From an uncultured Oscillospiraceae bacterium (GTDB taxonomy: Bacteria > Bacillota > Clostridia > Oscillospirales > Ruminococcaceae): DNA of 16,647 nt. The stretch spans positions 1 through 16,647 of the forward strand of contig URGQ01000030.1 of assembly GCA_900547385.1 (NCBI GenBank), in the 5' to 3' direction. This document shows, piece after piece, positions 7,618-14,037 of this stretch (the stretch's first letter is position 1; the number at the start of each line of letters is the position of its first letter). The notes under the pieces were generated by a model. It had not been told where the DNA came from. It made no database searches and saw only the letters and a program-made list of their open reading frames with translations. A program made the position numbers and the translations under genes.

Positions 7618-7813
7618 ACAGCCGGTGCAGGGGCCTGGCCCGGTGCTCACTGCCCTTGGCAAACCCTGTGCAGAAGCCGAGTGGGCCCGCTGGGCCGGCG
7701 GCTCCGCCGCCGTAGGCGGGGCTGCGCCCCGCCTCTGCCCGCCCTGCCGGGCGGGCGCCCAGCGGGCCCTTCCTCCCGGCAGCCCCCGCCTGCTGCCGAC
7801 CCCATTTTTACAG
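7615..7813. repeat. cloverleaf-shaped palindromic repeat, copy 2
   Basis: The core at 7683-7769 has a perfect 12-bp closing stem GGGCCCGCTGGG (7683-7694) with 7758-7769. It encloses hairpins of 6 bp (7697-7711), 8 bp (7715-7733) and 8 bp (7737-7756) with 3-4-nt loops. Read on the - strand the order is 8, 8, 6 bp with TAC between the last two, the same plan as 5920-6002, although almost every stem base differs. Flanks are shared too: CGGCAGCCCCC near 7778 matches 5881-5891. TTTACAG occurs on both edges (7615-7621 and 7807-7813) as a direct repeat, which may be a target-site duplication. The 20-nt repeat at 7621-7640 matches 3503-3522. Confidence 0.7.
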
Positions 7814-7834
7814 ACCCGAAAGGAGATCTCTACC

Positions 7835-9022
7835 ATGTCATTCTTTCCCCGCCTTATCATCGCCCTCCGCAAACCGGTCGTTATGGCCGTCAAAAAGCCC
7901 ACCCCCCTTACCTACATCGGGGCCGGGCGGCTGCGCCAGGCGGCGGAGCTGCTGCGGCAGACCGGCAGCCACCGGGTGCTGGTGATGACCACCCCCGGCA
8001 TGATGCGCCGCGGCCAGCTGGATCAAACCCTTTCGGAGCTCAAAGAAAACGGGATGGAAACGGTGGTTTTTGACCGTGTCAGCCCCGACCCCACCTTTGG
8101 GGTGGTGGAGGAGGCCGTAAGCTGTGCCGCCGGCTGTGATGCCATCTTGGCGGTGGGCGGCGGCTCGGTGCTGGATGCCGCTAAAACCGCGGCAGCAGCC
8201 ATTGCCAACCATAAGCCCGCCGAAAAGCTGGTCGGCACCCTAAAGGTGAAAAAGCAGCCGATGCCGCTCATTGCGGTTCCCACCACGGCCGGCACCGGCA
8301 GCGAGACCACCATCGCCGCCGTCATCAGTGGGACCGCGACCCACCGCAAGCGCCAGATCCTCGATCCCAAGCTCGTGCCCTTTGCCGCCATCCTCGATCC
8401 GGAGCTGACGGTCGGCCTGCCGCAGGGGAATACCATCCACACCGCAATGGATGCTCTGACCCACGCCCTGGAGGCCTATGTTTCCACCTACGCCACCCCG
8501 GAGACCGACCGCTATGCCGAAATGGCCGCCAAAATGATCTACGAGGCGCTGCCGGTGGTGCGGGAAGAGCCCAAAAATGTGGAAATGCGGGAGCAGCTGC
8601 TGGTGGCTTCCTTCCTGGCCGGTATGGCCTTTACCCGGACCTATGTGGGCTATGTTCATGCCTTTGCCCACAGCATCGGCGGGCGGTATGGGGTGGCCCA
8701 CGGCCTGGCCAATGCGGTTCTGCTGCCCCATATCATGGAGTACTATCTGCCCGTCAGTACGCCCCGCCTGGCCCGCATGGCGCAAATTTGCGGCATCAGC
8801 GGCGATTCCGATGAAAGCACCCGTGCCCGCGCCTTTGTGGAAAGCATTGCCGCGATGAATCAGACCGGCGGTGTGCCGGAACGGCTGGCGGAATTCCCGC
8901 GTGCGGAGATAGACGCGGTGATAAAAGAGGCATTCCAGGAGTGCCACGGCACCTACCCGGTGCCCCGCTACTACACTCGCCCGGCAGCCCGTGCGCTGCT
9001 GGAGCAGGTTTGCGCGGAATAA
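7835..9022 (+). CDS. iron-containing (group III) alcohol dehydrogenase
   Basis: This is an NAD(P)-dependent, metal-dependent alcohol/aldehyde oxidoreductase of the fermentative Fe-ADH family in the cytoplasm. The start is set at ATG 7835 behind AAAGGAG (7819-7825), because the open frame upstream runs through the palindromic repeat. The 395 residues include the nucleotide motif GGGSVLDAAK (108-117), PTTAGTGSE (149-157) and the metal ligands Asp206, His210, His275 and His289. Their spacing (4 and 14) is the same as in E. coli FucO. The length is typical. A hydrophobic and basic N-terminus (MSFFPRLIIALRKP) precedes the usual start of the fold. The substrate (ethanol, butanol, propanediol or other) cannot be told. 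The gene is monocistronic: repeat upstream, terminator downstream. No clear promoter is seen, so it may be driven from within or near the repeat. Confidence 0.9.
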   Translation: MSFFPRLIIALRKPVVMAVKKPTPLTYIGAGRLRQAAELLRQTGSHRVLVMTTPGMMRRGQLDQTLSELKENGMETVVFDRVSPDPTFGVVEEAVSCAAGCDAILAVGGGSVLDAAKTAAAAIANHKPAEKLVGTLKVKKQPMPLIAVPTTAGTGSETTIAAVISGTATHRKRQILDPKLVPFAAILDPELTVGLPQGNTIHTAMDALTHALEAYVSTYATPETDRYAEMAAKMIYEALPVVREEPKNVEMREQLLVASFLAGMAFTRTYVGYVHAFAHSIGGRYGVAHGLANAVLLPHIMEYYLPVSTPRLARMAQICGISGDSDESTRARAFVESIAAMNQTGGVPERLAEFPRAEIDAVIKEAFQECHGTYPVPRYYTRPAARALLEQVCAE

Positions 9023-9037
9023 AAAATCTCGAAAAAA

Positions 9038-9075
9038 AGCGGAGGAGCCGGTAAGGGCTTCTCCGCTGCTTTTTA
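9038..9075 (+). terminator. terminator of the alcohol dehydrogenase gene
   Basis: A stem of about 12 bp (AGCGGAGGAGCC with GGCTTCTCCGCT) around a short loop is followed by GCTTTTTAG. It starts 15 nt after the stop codon. It is preceded by an A run, so it may work in both directions and also end transcription of the - strand remnant beside it. Confidence 0.85.
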
Positions 9076-9219
9076 GTATAGGGATTCTTCGTTTTCAGCA
9101 AATAACTTGTCATTCACGGCAAAAAGATCCTGGCCATTCAGAATACCGTACAGAATGATGGCATCCCGCCGGTTTTTGGTATAAAGACGGGCAAAGCCGC
9201 CTGCGTTTTTTGGTGCGAT
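9073..9219 (-). pseudogene. 3' remnant of an unidentified gene
   Basis: On the - strand an open frame of 46 codons ends in TAA at 9075-9073. It reads like real protein: GGFARLYTKNRRDAIILYG, then NGQDLFAVNDKLFAENEE and SLY. Its codon use is like that of the neighbouring genes. It has no start codon and no ribosome site; an in-frame TAA lies just upstream (9222-9220). I do not recognise the family. The best reading is the C-terminal end of a gene whose 5' part was deleted, lying back to back with another truncated gene at 9244. Confidence 0.55.
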
Positions 9220-9243
9220 TTATCGAAAAAAAGAGGGCCTACT

Positions 9244-9792
9244 ATGCTTTCGGTTAATTGTTTTCGAAGATTTCCCGCAGTATGCTATCCCACCGTGGAG
9301 GATATCCGCAAGGCGCTGCGGGAAAAAGCCCTTTCCGGCAATTCCCCCCTAAAAAAAGAAAATACCAATAGCGTCCTGCTGGATGTGTCGCTCCAGATAA
9401 GAAATTCGGACAATGAACTGGCCCCGGTCGATCCGGAAAATTTCCCCCAAGATGGCGTGGAGGTTCTCCTGCCCTATCCGGAGGGAACGGATAGCAGATA
9501 CACCTTTGTCATTACCCACATGATCACCTCCGGCGAGCACGCCGGTAAAATTGAAGTGCTGAACTACCGGGCCGAAGCCGATGGCCTTCGGGTACACTTT
9601 ACCAGTATGTCGCCCATTTGCGTCGCCTATCAGGCCGGGTCCTCCTCCGCCGTCACCATTACCGTGGGGGATACCACCTCTCAGAGCGGCGGTAATCCCG
9701 CCACCGGTGCCGTCGGCGGCCAAACGCTGCCCGTTCTCCTTTGGGGCGGGGCACTGGTGATGGTACTGGCCGTCCCAAAGAAAAGAAAGTAA
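9244..9792 (+). pseudogene. C-terminal remnant of a sortase-type surface protein
   Basis: The 182-residue frame lacks a signal peptide and has only a weak AGAGGG site, but its C-terminus is that of a wall-anchored protein: NPATGA (NPxTG-like sorting motif), about 17 hydrophobic residues and a KKRK tail. The middle part (about 40-130: LDVSLQI, NFPQDGVEVLLPYPEGT, VITHMI, GKIEVLNY, MSPICVAYQ) resembles the end domain of large secreted surface proteins of gut Clostridia, where it follows repeat modules. Residues 16-35 (PTVEDIRKALREKAL) fit the entry to that domain. The missing export signal and repeats make a functional product unlikely. The frame stays open upstream of the ATG, so the boundary of the decay lies around 9220-9290. 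Confidence 0.65.
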
Positions 9793-9812
9793 TATGATCC
9801 AACCGTAAAAAG

Positions 9813-9849
9813 GATCCGTCACAGGAAAAGCTCCTGCAGCGGGTCTTTT
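9813..9849 (+). terminator. terminator after the surface-protein remnant
   Basis: Outer stem GATCCG/CGGGTC and inner stem CAGGA/TCCTG are separated by 3-nt internal loops, and TTTT follows. It lies 20 nt after the stop codon, where the intact gene would have ended. Confidence 0.5.
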
Positions 9850-10270
9850 GGCATGGATTTATTTCATAAAAAATACAAGGGAAAAACACACAGCAAAGCC
9901 CAGCTTTTATATAAATCAAGCCCAGTATTTCCCTATATTGTAAACCTTTCGTAAATAAAAGTGAAATATTAACCTTTGGACTGCAAAAAAGGGGCGATTT
10001 TGCCGTATTAGTGAAAGGACTTTTTCTCACCGGCAAAAAAATTCCTTCCCGTCGGTTCTCTCCCCGACCAAACAAATCGAGAGCCTTTCGGCCCCACCGG
10101 TCAAACAGGGGCGCCGGTCTAAAACTAAAATTTTTCAGCAGACCTCATCGGGCAATTTGGGGGTCTGCCCCAGCGGGAACCTGCCTCCCACCAGCACCTT
10201 GAAAATTGAATATCTCGGAACACGCAGGGATTCCTGCGGCTCTCGTCCTTCGGCGGCCAGCGAAGGAGCA
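9850..10270. other. gene-free, hairpin-rich gap
   Basis: No gene is supported here. The first half (about 9850-10020) is clearly richer in A+T than its surroundings. The second half carries several local hairpins: GCAGACC (10138-10144) with GGTCTGC (10162-10168), CGCAGG (10223-10228) with CCTGCG (10233-10238), and CCTTCG (10247-10252) with CGAAGG (10261-10266). A CACCTTGAAAATTGAATA stretch at about 10195-10212 resembles motifs seen near rRNA operons or mobile elements in Clostridia. It could be a remnant of mobile DNA or an unrecognised structured RNA. Confidence 0.35.
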
Positions 10271-10272
10271 TA

Positions 10273-10301
10273 GAAAAACACCCCCGTTTGGGCGGGGGTG
10301 T
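10273..10301 (-). terminator. terminator of the MarR/oxoamine synthase/SDR operon
   Basis: On the - strand a perfect 9-bp stem ACACCCCCG/CGGGGGTGT with a 6-nt loop (10278-10301) is followed by TTTTTCTA. It lies 10 nt after the SDR stop codon. It is a strong intrinsic terminator. Confidence 0.9.
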
Positions 10302-10310
10302 GGGGAACTG

Positions 10311-11102
10311 CTACTTTGCGTAGATCATGCCAATGAGTCCGTTCAGCCAGCGCGCGGGCAATATTTTGGTGAGGAAAACTGCGCCCTTGTAGGCAAAACC
10401 GATGGTATAAAGCGGCTTGCGGCTGTTCTTTAGGGCCACATTGGCAATAAACCGCCCGGCCGCGGCCGGATCCATGCCGGTCTGTTCGTCCTTTTCCATG
10501 CCGGCTACGCTGCGGCTGATGCGTCCGCCGTAAATATCATCTCCGATGATGTTTTTCTGACGGGCGGCGGTAAAGCCGGTTTTGATATCGCCGGGCATGA
10601 CGGCGGCCACGGTGATGCCAAAGGGCTTCACCTCGTTGGAAAGGGCCATGGTGTAGCTGTTTACGGCGGCCTTTCCGGCGGAATAGTAGGTCTGGAAGGG
10701 AATGGGCACCGGTGCCGCCACCGAGCTGAGATTGACGATGCGGCCGTGGCCCTGCTCCCGCATCAGCGGCAGGATGGCCCGGTTCATGCGCACCATGCCA
10801 AAAAAGTTGACATCGAAAAGGCGCTGGGCGTCGCTTGTTTCGGTAAATTCCACCGCGCCGGAGATGCCAAAGCCCGCGTTGTTGATGAGAATATCGATGC
10901 GGCCGTTTTCATCCAGCACCTGGGCCACGGCGGCTTTTATCTGCTCCTCATCGGTGATATCGCATCTCAGGTGGGTAATGCCCTCTACTTCACTGTCCCG
11001 GCGGCTCAGCTCGTACACCTTGCAGCCCCGGTCCCGCAGGGCGGCGGCGGTACACAGGCCAATGCCGCTGCTGCCCCCGGTGATAATGACTACTTTACTC
11101 AT
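10311..11102 (-). CDS. classical SDR oxidoreductase, candidate 3-ketosphinganine-type reductase
   Basis: This 263-residue NAD(P)H-dependent short-chain dehydrogenase has the cofactor motif TGGSSGIG (8-15), NNAG (74-77), catalytic Ser127 and Tyr140-x-x-x-Lys144 (YSAGK), followed by PGDIKTGF (170-177). The C-terminal stretch (about 230-263), with PLYTIG, then a hydrophobic and basic ILPARWLNGLIG segment, is of the membrane-associating type seen in lipid-acting SDRs. Its ATG overlaps the stop of the oxoamine synthase gene by 4 nt (ATGA), so translation is coupled. SDR membership is certain. The substrate is inferred from context: reduction of the alpha-amino ketone made by its partner would mirror 3-ketodihydrosphingosine reductase. 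A general ketone or polyol reductase remains possible. Confidence 0.88.
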   Translation of the reverse strand: MSKVVIITGGSSGIGLCTAAALRDRGCKVYELSRRDSEVEGITHLRCDITDEEQIKAAVAQVLDENGRIDILINNAGFGISGAVEFTETSDAQRLFDVNFFGMVRMNRAILPLMREQGHGRIVNLSSVAAPVPIPFQTYYSAGKAAVNSYTMALSNEVKPFGITVAAVMPGDIKTGFTAARQKNIIGDDIYGGRISRSVAGMEKDEQTGMDPAAAGRFIANVALKNSRKPLYTIGFAYKGAVFLTKILPARWLNGLIGMIYAK

Positions 11103-12277
11103 ACTTTTTCCCCCAGCACGCTGCCAATGATCTCGACCACTTCATCGATGAGCGGTTCGGTAAGGGTGGCCATGTAGCTGGTGCGCAGCAGGCACTCGGC
11201 AGGGGGGGTAGCGGGCGGCAGCACCGGGTTGACATAGACCCCGGCATCATACAGCTGGCGGGCGGCGGTCAGGGTGTTTTCCACGGTGTAGGTATACAGC
11301 GGAATGATGGGGGTGGTGGATTCAATGATCTTGACCTTCTTTTTCCGCAGGCCGTCCCGGGCATAGGCCGAAAGGGCATTAAGACGATCCACGATCTCGG
11401 GGTGGGCCTCCAGGTAGCGGAGCGCCGCTAAAGCGGTGGCGCAGGAAGCCGGTGTAATGGAAGCCGAGAAGATGAACGGCCGGGAAGCATGGCGGACATA
11501 TTCGGCGACCTCATGGGAGGAGGCCATGTAGCCGCCCAGGCTGGCCAGCGACTTGCTGAAGGTGCCCATGTAGATATCTACTTCATCTTCCAGGCCAAAG
11601 TGGCTGGCCGTGCCCCGGCCGCCTTCGCCTAGAACGCCAAGGCCGTGGGCGTCATCCACCATGACACGGGCGCCGTACTGCTTGGCCAGCCGTACAATTT
11701 CCGGCAGCTTGGCAATATCGCCGCCCATGCTGAACACACCATCGGTGACGATAAGGCAGCCGGCGTTTTGCGGCACCTTTTGCAGCTGGCGCTCCAGATC
11801 ATCCATATCGGCGTGGTCAAAGCGCAGCATCTTGCCGTAGCTTAATTTGCAGCCATCGTAGATGCTGGCGTGGTTTTCCTTATCGCAGATGACAACATCG
11901 CCCCGGCCGACAATGGCACTGATGATGCCCAGATTGGACTGAAAGCCGGTGGAAAAGGTGACGACGGCTTCCTTACGCAAAAACTTTGCCAGCTCGGCTT
12001 CCAGCTCCAGGTGCATTTCCAGCGTGCCATTGAGGAAGCGGGAGCCGGAGCAGCCGGTGCCGTACTGCTCAAACGCCTTGATGCCTGCTTCAATGACCTC
12101 CGGGCAGGTGGTAAGGCCCAGATAGTTATTGGAGCCCAGCATGATGCGGCGGCGGCCCTCCATGACGACCTCCGGGGCCTGGCGGCTTTCCAGCGCGTGG
12201 AAGTAGGGGTAGATGCCTTTTTCCTTGAGCTCGCTGGCCAGGGACGGTTTGCGGCATTTTTCAAACAGATCGATCAT
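11099..12277 (-). CDS. alpha-oxoamine synthase resembling serine palmitoyltransferase
   Basis: The family condenses an amino acid with an acyl-CoA or acyl-ACP, with loss of CO2, using PLP. The 392 residues have all active-site residues: His136 in NHAS stacking on PLP, Asp208 and His211 in VDDAHG, and the Schiff-base Lys242 in TFSKSLASLGG. The spacings 72 and 34 equal those of Sphingomonas SPT (His159, Asp231, Lys265). Segments GTGCSGSRFLNGTLEMHLELE (72-92), FSTGFQSN (108-115) and FSASITPAS (270-278) are closer to SPT-like enzymes, notably those of Bacteroidetes, than to KBL (which reads CGT in that loop) or BioF. There is no membrane segment, as in bacterial SPTs. It overlaps the MarR gene by 4 nt and has an AGGAGG site inside that gene. 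Which amino acid (serine, cysteate, alanine, glycine) it uses is not decided by sequence. Confidence 0.85.
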   Translation of the reverse strand: MIDLFEKCRKPSLASELKEKGIYPYFHALESRQAPEVVMEGRRRIMLGSNNYLGLTTCPEVIEAGIKAFEQYGTGCSGSRFLNGTLEMHLELEAELAKFLRKEAVVTFSTGFQSNLGIISAIVGRGDVVICDKENHASIYDGCKLSYGKMLRFDHADMDDLERQLQKVPQNAGCLIVTDGVFSMGGDIAKLPEIVRLAKQYGARVMVDDAHGLGVLGEGGRGTASHFGLEDEVDIYMGTFSKSLASLGGYMASSHEVAEYVRHASRPFIFSASITPASCATALAALRYLEAHPEIVDRLNALSAYARDGLRKKKVKIIESTTPIIPLYTYTVENTLTAARQLYDAGVYVNPVLPPATPPAECLLRTSYMATLTEPLIDEVVEIIGSVLGEKV

Positions 12278-12708
12278 TCTTCATGTTCCTCCTCATGTTC
12301 CAGTGCCGAGAGAAAGGCATCCAGCACGGCGGCGGTGGTATCCAATTGCTGCGGGGTAAAGCGGCTGCAGAGCTGGCCCAGCAGCCGCTCGATGCGGCCG
12401 GGGGCCTCCAGCGTTTTGCGGCGGTAGTCATCCCCCACCTGCAGGCGGCATTCCCTTTTATCGCGCGGGGAGGGGATCTTTTCGATCACGCCCTTTTGGG
12501 CCAGCTCATTGACCCGGTAGGTGGCGCTGGGCTGGGAAATGCCCATCTCCCCGGCGAACTGGGTGAGGGTGGGGCGCTCCAGCAGGTAGATGACATCGGC
12601 AGCGATGGCATCGGCAGCGGAGAGCCGACCGGTGCGGTGCAGCAGCCGCCGGTAGACGGTCAGACGCATCCGGTGATAGAGGGCCAAAAAGTGTTTGGCA
12701 GGCTCCAC
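12274..12708 (-). CDS. MarR-family transcriptional regulator
   Basis: A winged-helix dimer that probably controls its own operon. The start is set at GTG 12708, since AAGGAGG lies 8 nt upstream; an in-frame ATG at 12735 has no ribosome site and would place that sequence inside the gene. The 144-residue protein has the helix-turn-helix at about 47-74 (TLTQFAGEMGISQPSATYRVNELAQKG) and the wing SPRDKRECRLQV (80-91) with the MarR-typical Asp/Arg pair. The C-terminal helix ends in an acidic His/Glu tail (EHEEEHEE). It is the first gene of the operon and overlaps the next start by 4 nt (ATGA). MarR proteins often sense lipophilic or phenolic ligands, which would fit control by a lipid product, but the ligand is unknown. 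Confidence 0.88.
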   Translation of the reverse strand: MEPAKHFLALYHRMRLTVYRRLLHRTGRLSAADAIAADVIYLLERPTLTQFAGEMGISQPSATYRVNELAQKGVIEKIPSPRDKRECRLQVGDDYRRKTLEAPGRIERLLGQLCSRFTPQQLDTTAAVLDAFLSALEHEEEHEE

Positions 12709-12736
12709 GGGTGAGGCCTCCTTCCCAATAAACATA

Positions 12737-12757
12737 AAATATTTTATATAAATATTT
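12737..12757 (-). promoter_or_regulatory. A+T-rich palindromic operator candidate before the MarR operon
   Basis: Two copies of the self-complementary 8-mer AAATATTT (12737-12744 and 12750-12757) flank TATAT, forming an almost perfect 21-bp palindrome about 30 nt before the GTG start. Its size fits a MarR dimer site. TATAAA within it on the - strand could serve as the -10 box, so binding would block transcription. The -35 is not clear. On the + strand, TATAAT at 12761-12766 is also present. Confidence 0.5.
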
Positions 12758-12838
12758 CGATATAATTGTAGCGCAGGAGAGGGGAGAGGTCAAGTGAATT
12801 TTGGGTGAAGGGGGCAAGAACGCGGCCGCCCGGCGGCG

Positions 12839-13085
12839 AAAGACTCCCTTGTGCAAAGGGAGGTGGCGAATGAAATGAGCCGGAGGGACTGATGACACAA
12901 ATTATGCCATAATTTCTTCTCGCCTACGGCGGGGCGGGATCACATCGCCGGGGAGGCGTACAGTTTAGGCCTTTGCAAAAGGCACCGCGACGCCGGGGGC
13001 GAGATAAAACTACCACCATAGTTTTGGGCGGCAACCCCTCAGTCAGCCTTGCGGCTGACAGCTCCCCTTGCACAGGGGAGCCTTT
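12839..13085. mobile_element. MITE-like element with imperfect terminal inverted repeats
   Basis: The ends are 27-nt imperfect inverted repeats matching at 23 positions: 12839-12865 (AAAGACTCCCTTGTGCAAAG...) and, on the other strand, 13085-13059 (AAAGGCTCCCCTGTGCAAGG...). Each end also folds on itself through CTCCC/GGGAG. The inside holds a second inverted repeat, TCTCGCC (about 12918) with GGCGAGA (about 12996), and the hairpin core GCCTTTGCAAAAGGC. No coding frame is credible, so it would be non-autonomous. End sequences of this kind are, to my knowledge, common dispersed repeats in gut Clostridia. Confidence 0.6.
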
Positions 13086-13119
13086 GGTGCAGTGCTACAC
13101 CCCCTTGCACAGGGGAGCC
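13064..13119. repeat. 19-nt direct repeat at the MITE edge
   Basis: CCCCTTGCACAGGGGAGCC occurs exactly at 13064-13082 (inside the element end) and again at 13101-13119. The second copy lacks the rest of the element and may be the edge of a second, deleted copy. Confidence 0.65.
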
Positions 13120-13151
13120 CTGGGGCAGGTGTGATGCCGGGGCGCAATGCC

Positions 13152-13190
13152 AAAATCCCCTGCATGGCAGAGGCCACACAGGGGATTTTT
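13152..13190 (-). terminator. terminator of the ABC importer operon
   Basis: Perfect 11-bp arms AAAATCCCCTG (13152-13162) and CAGGGGATTTT (13179-13189) with a 16-nt loop. On the - strand the stem ends in TTTT and it lies about 53 nt after the ATPase stop codon. It is symmetrical and may act in both directions. Confidence 0.75.
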
Positions 13191-13242
13191 AAGGGGGAAG
13201 TAATGAAGAAAGCAATGAAAAAAGTAAGGAAGAAGTCGATGC

Positions 13243-14037
13243 TCAAGAAAGAAGGATGCGGTCGTTGGCAAATTCTTCGGCGGTGGAGAGGGTGAAGGCG
13301 TGCAGCAGGTCATCGACCGTCAGACGCTTTTTCTCCTCGCCGCTGACATCAAATACGATCTTGCCGGCGTTCATCATGATGAGCCGGTTGCCGTGGGCAA
13401 TGGCATCCTTCATATTGTGGGTGACCATCAGGGTGGTGAGGTTGCCCTCCGCCACAAAACGGTCGGAAAGCTCCAGCACCTTGGCGGCGGTTTTGGGGTC
13501 CAGGGCGGCGGTGTGCTCATCCAGCAGCAGCACCTTGGGCTTTTTCATAACGGCCATAAGCAGGGTAAGCGCCTGCCGCTGGCCGCCGGAAAGCAGGCCG
13601 ACCTTGGAGGAAAGACGATCCTCAAGCCCCAGGTCCAGCTCCGAGAGGAGCCGGCGGAAATTTTCACGGTCGGCGGGGGAGATGGCCCAGCTGAGCCCGC
13701 GGCGTTCGCCGCGGCGGGCCGCCAGCGCCATATTTTCCTCGATCCACATATCGGCGGCGGTGCCCATCATGGGGTCCTGGAACACACGGCCCAAAAAACG
13801 GGCGCGCTTTTCCTCCGAAAGATCGGTGATATCCTCGCCATCGATGGTGATGGTGCCGCTATCCACCGGGAAGGTGCCGGCAATGGTATTGAGCAGGGTG
13901 GATTTCCCCGCGCCGTTGCCGCCGATGACGGTGACAAAATCGCCGTCATTGAGGGTAAGAGAAAGCCCATCTAATGCGATTTTTTGATTGACGGTGCCGG
14001 CGTGGAAGGTTTTGTGAATATTCTCAAGCTTCAGCAT
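13243..14037 (-). CDS. ABC importer ATPase of the TrpXYZ type
   Basis: This is the cytoplasmic ATPase that powers the importer encoded just upstream. The start is ATG 14037 (AGGAGG about 10 nt upstream), overlapping the permease stop by 7 nt; an earlier in-frame ATG at 14076 lies deep inside the permease gene. The 264 residues have Walker A GGNGAGKST (39-47), Q-loop VFQDP (85-89), signature LSGGQRQ (149-155), Walker B KVLLLDEHTAALD (168-180, His where many have Pro) and switch His207. The family (COG1101) serves amino-acid-type importers whose permease is of the branched-chain kind. It is the last gene of the operon and is followed by a terminator. Confidence 0.92.
   Translation of the reverse strand: MLKLENIHKTFHAGTVNQKIALDGLSLTLNDGDFVTVIGGNGAGKSTLLNTIAGTFPVDSGTITIDGEDITDLSEEKRARFLGRVFQDPMMGTAADMWIEENMALAARRGERRGLSWAISPADRENFRRLLSELDLGLEDRLSSKVGLLSGGQRQALTLLMAVMKKPKVLLLDEHTAALDPKTAAKVLELSDRFVAEGNLTTLMVTHNMKDAIAHGNRLIMMNAGKIVFDVSGEEKKRLTVDDLLHAFTLSTAEEFANDRILLS

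Noticed and set aside
7610..7834. N-terminal extension of the alcohol dehydrogenase
   Set aside because: The extra 75 codons run through the palindromic repeat; the strong AAAGGAG site and the family start both support ATG 7835.
10011..10202. Small + strand frame in the hairpin-rich gap
   Set aside because: It has no ribosome site, and the product is a Pro/Arg/Ser-rich sequence of random type.
10311..12277. Threonine degradation pair (KBL plus threonine dehydrogenase)
   Set aside because: The synthase has the SPT-like SRFLNGT loop, not the KBL CGT loop, and the SDR is a classical 263-residue type with YSAGK, not the zinc MDR or extended SDR threonine dehydrogenase.
10311..12277. Biotin synthesis (BioF with a reductase)
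   Set aside because: No other bio gene is near, and the glycine-rich loop and FSKSLASLGG context fit SPT-like enzymes better than BioF.
12733..12735. ATG as the MarR start
   Set aside because: It has no ribosome site upstream and the clear AAGGAGG lies downstream of it, pointing to GTG 12708.
12839..13120. CRISPR array
   Set aside because: Only two copies of a 19-nt repeat plus inverted ends are seen, with no regular spacers and no cas genes.
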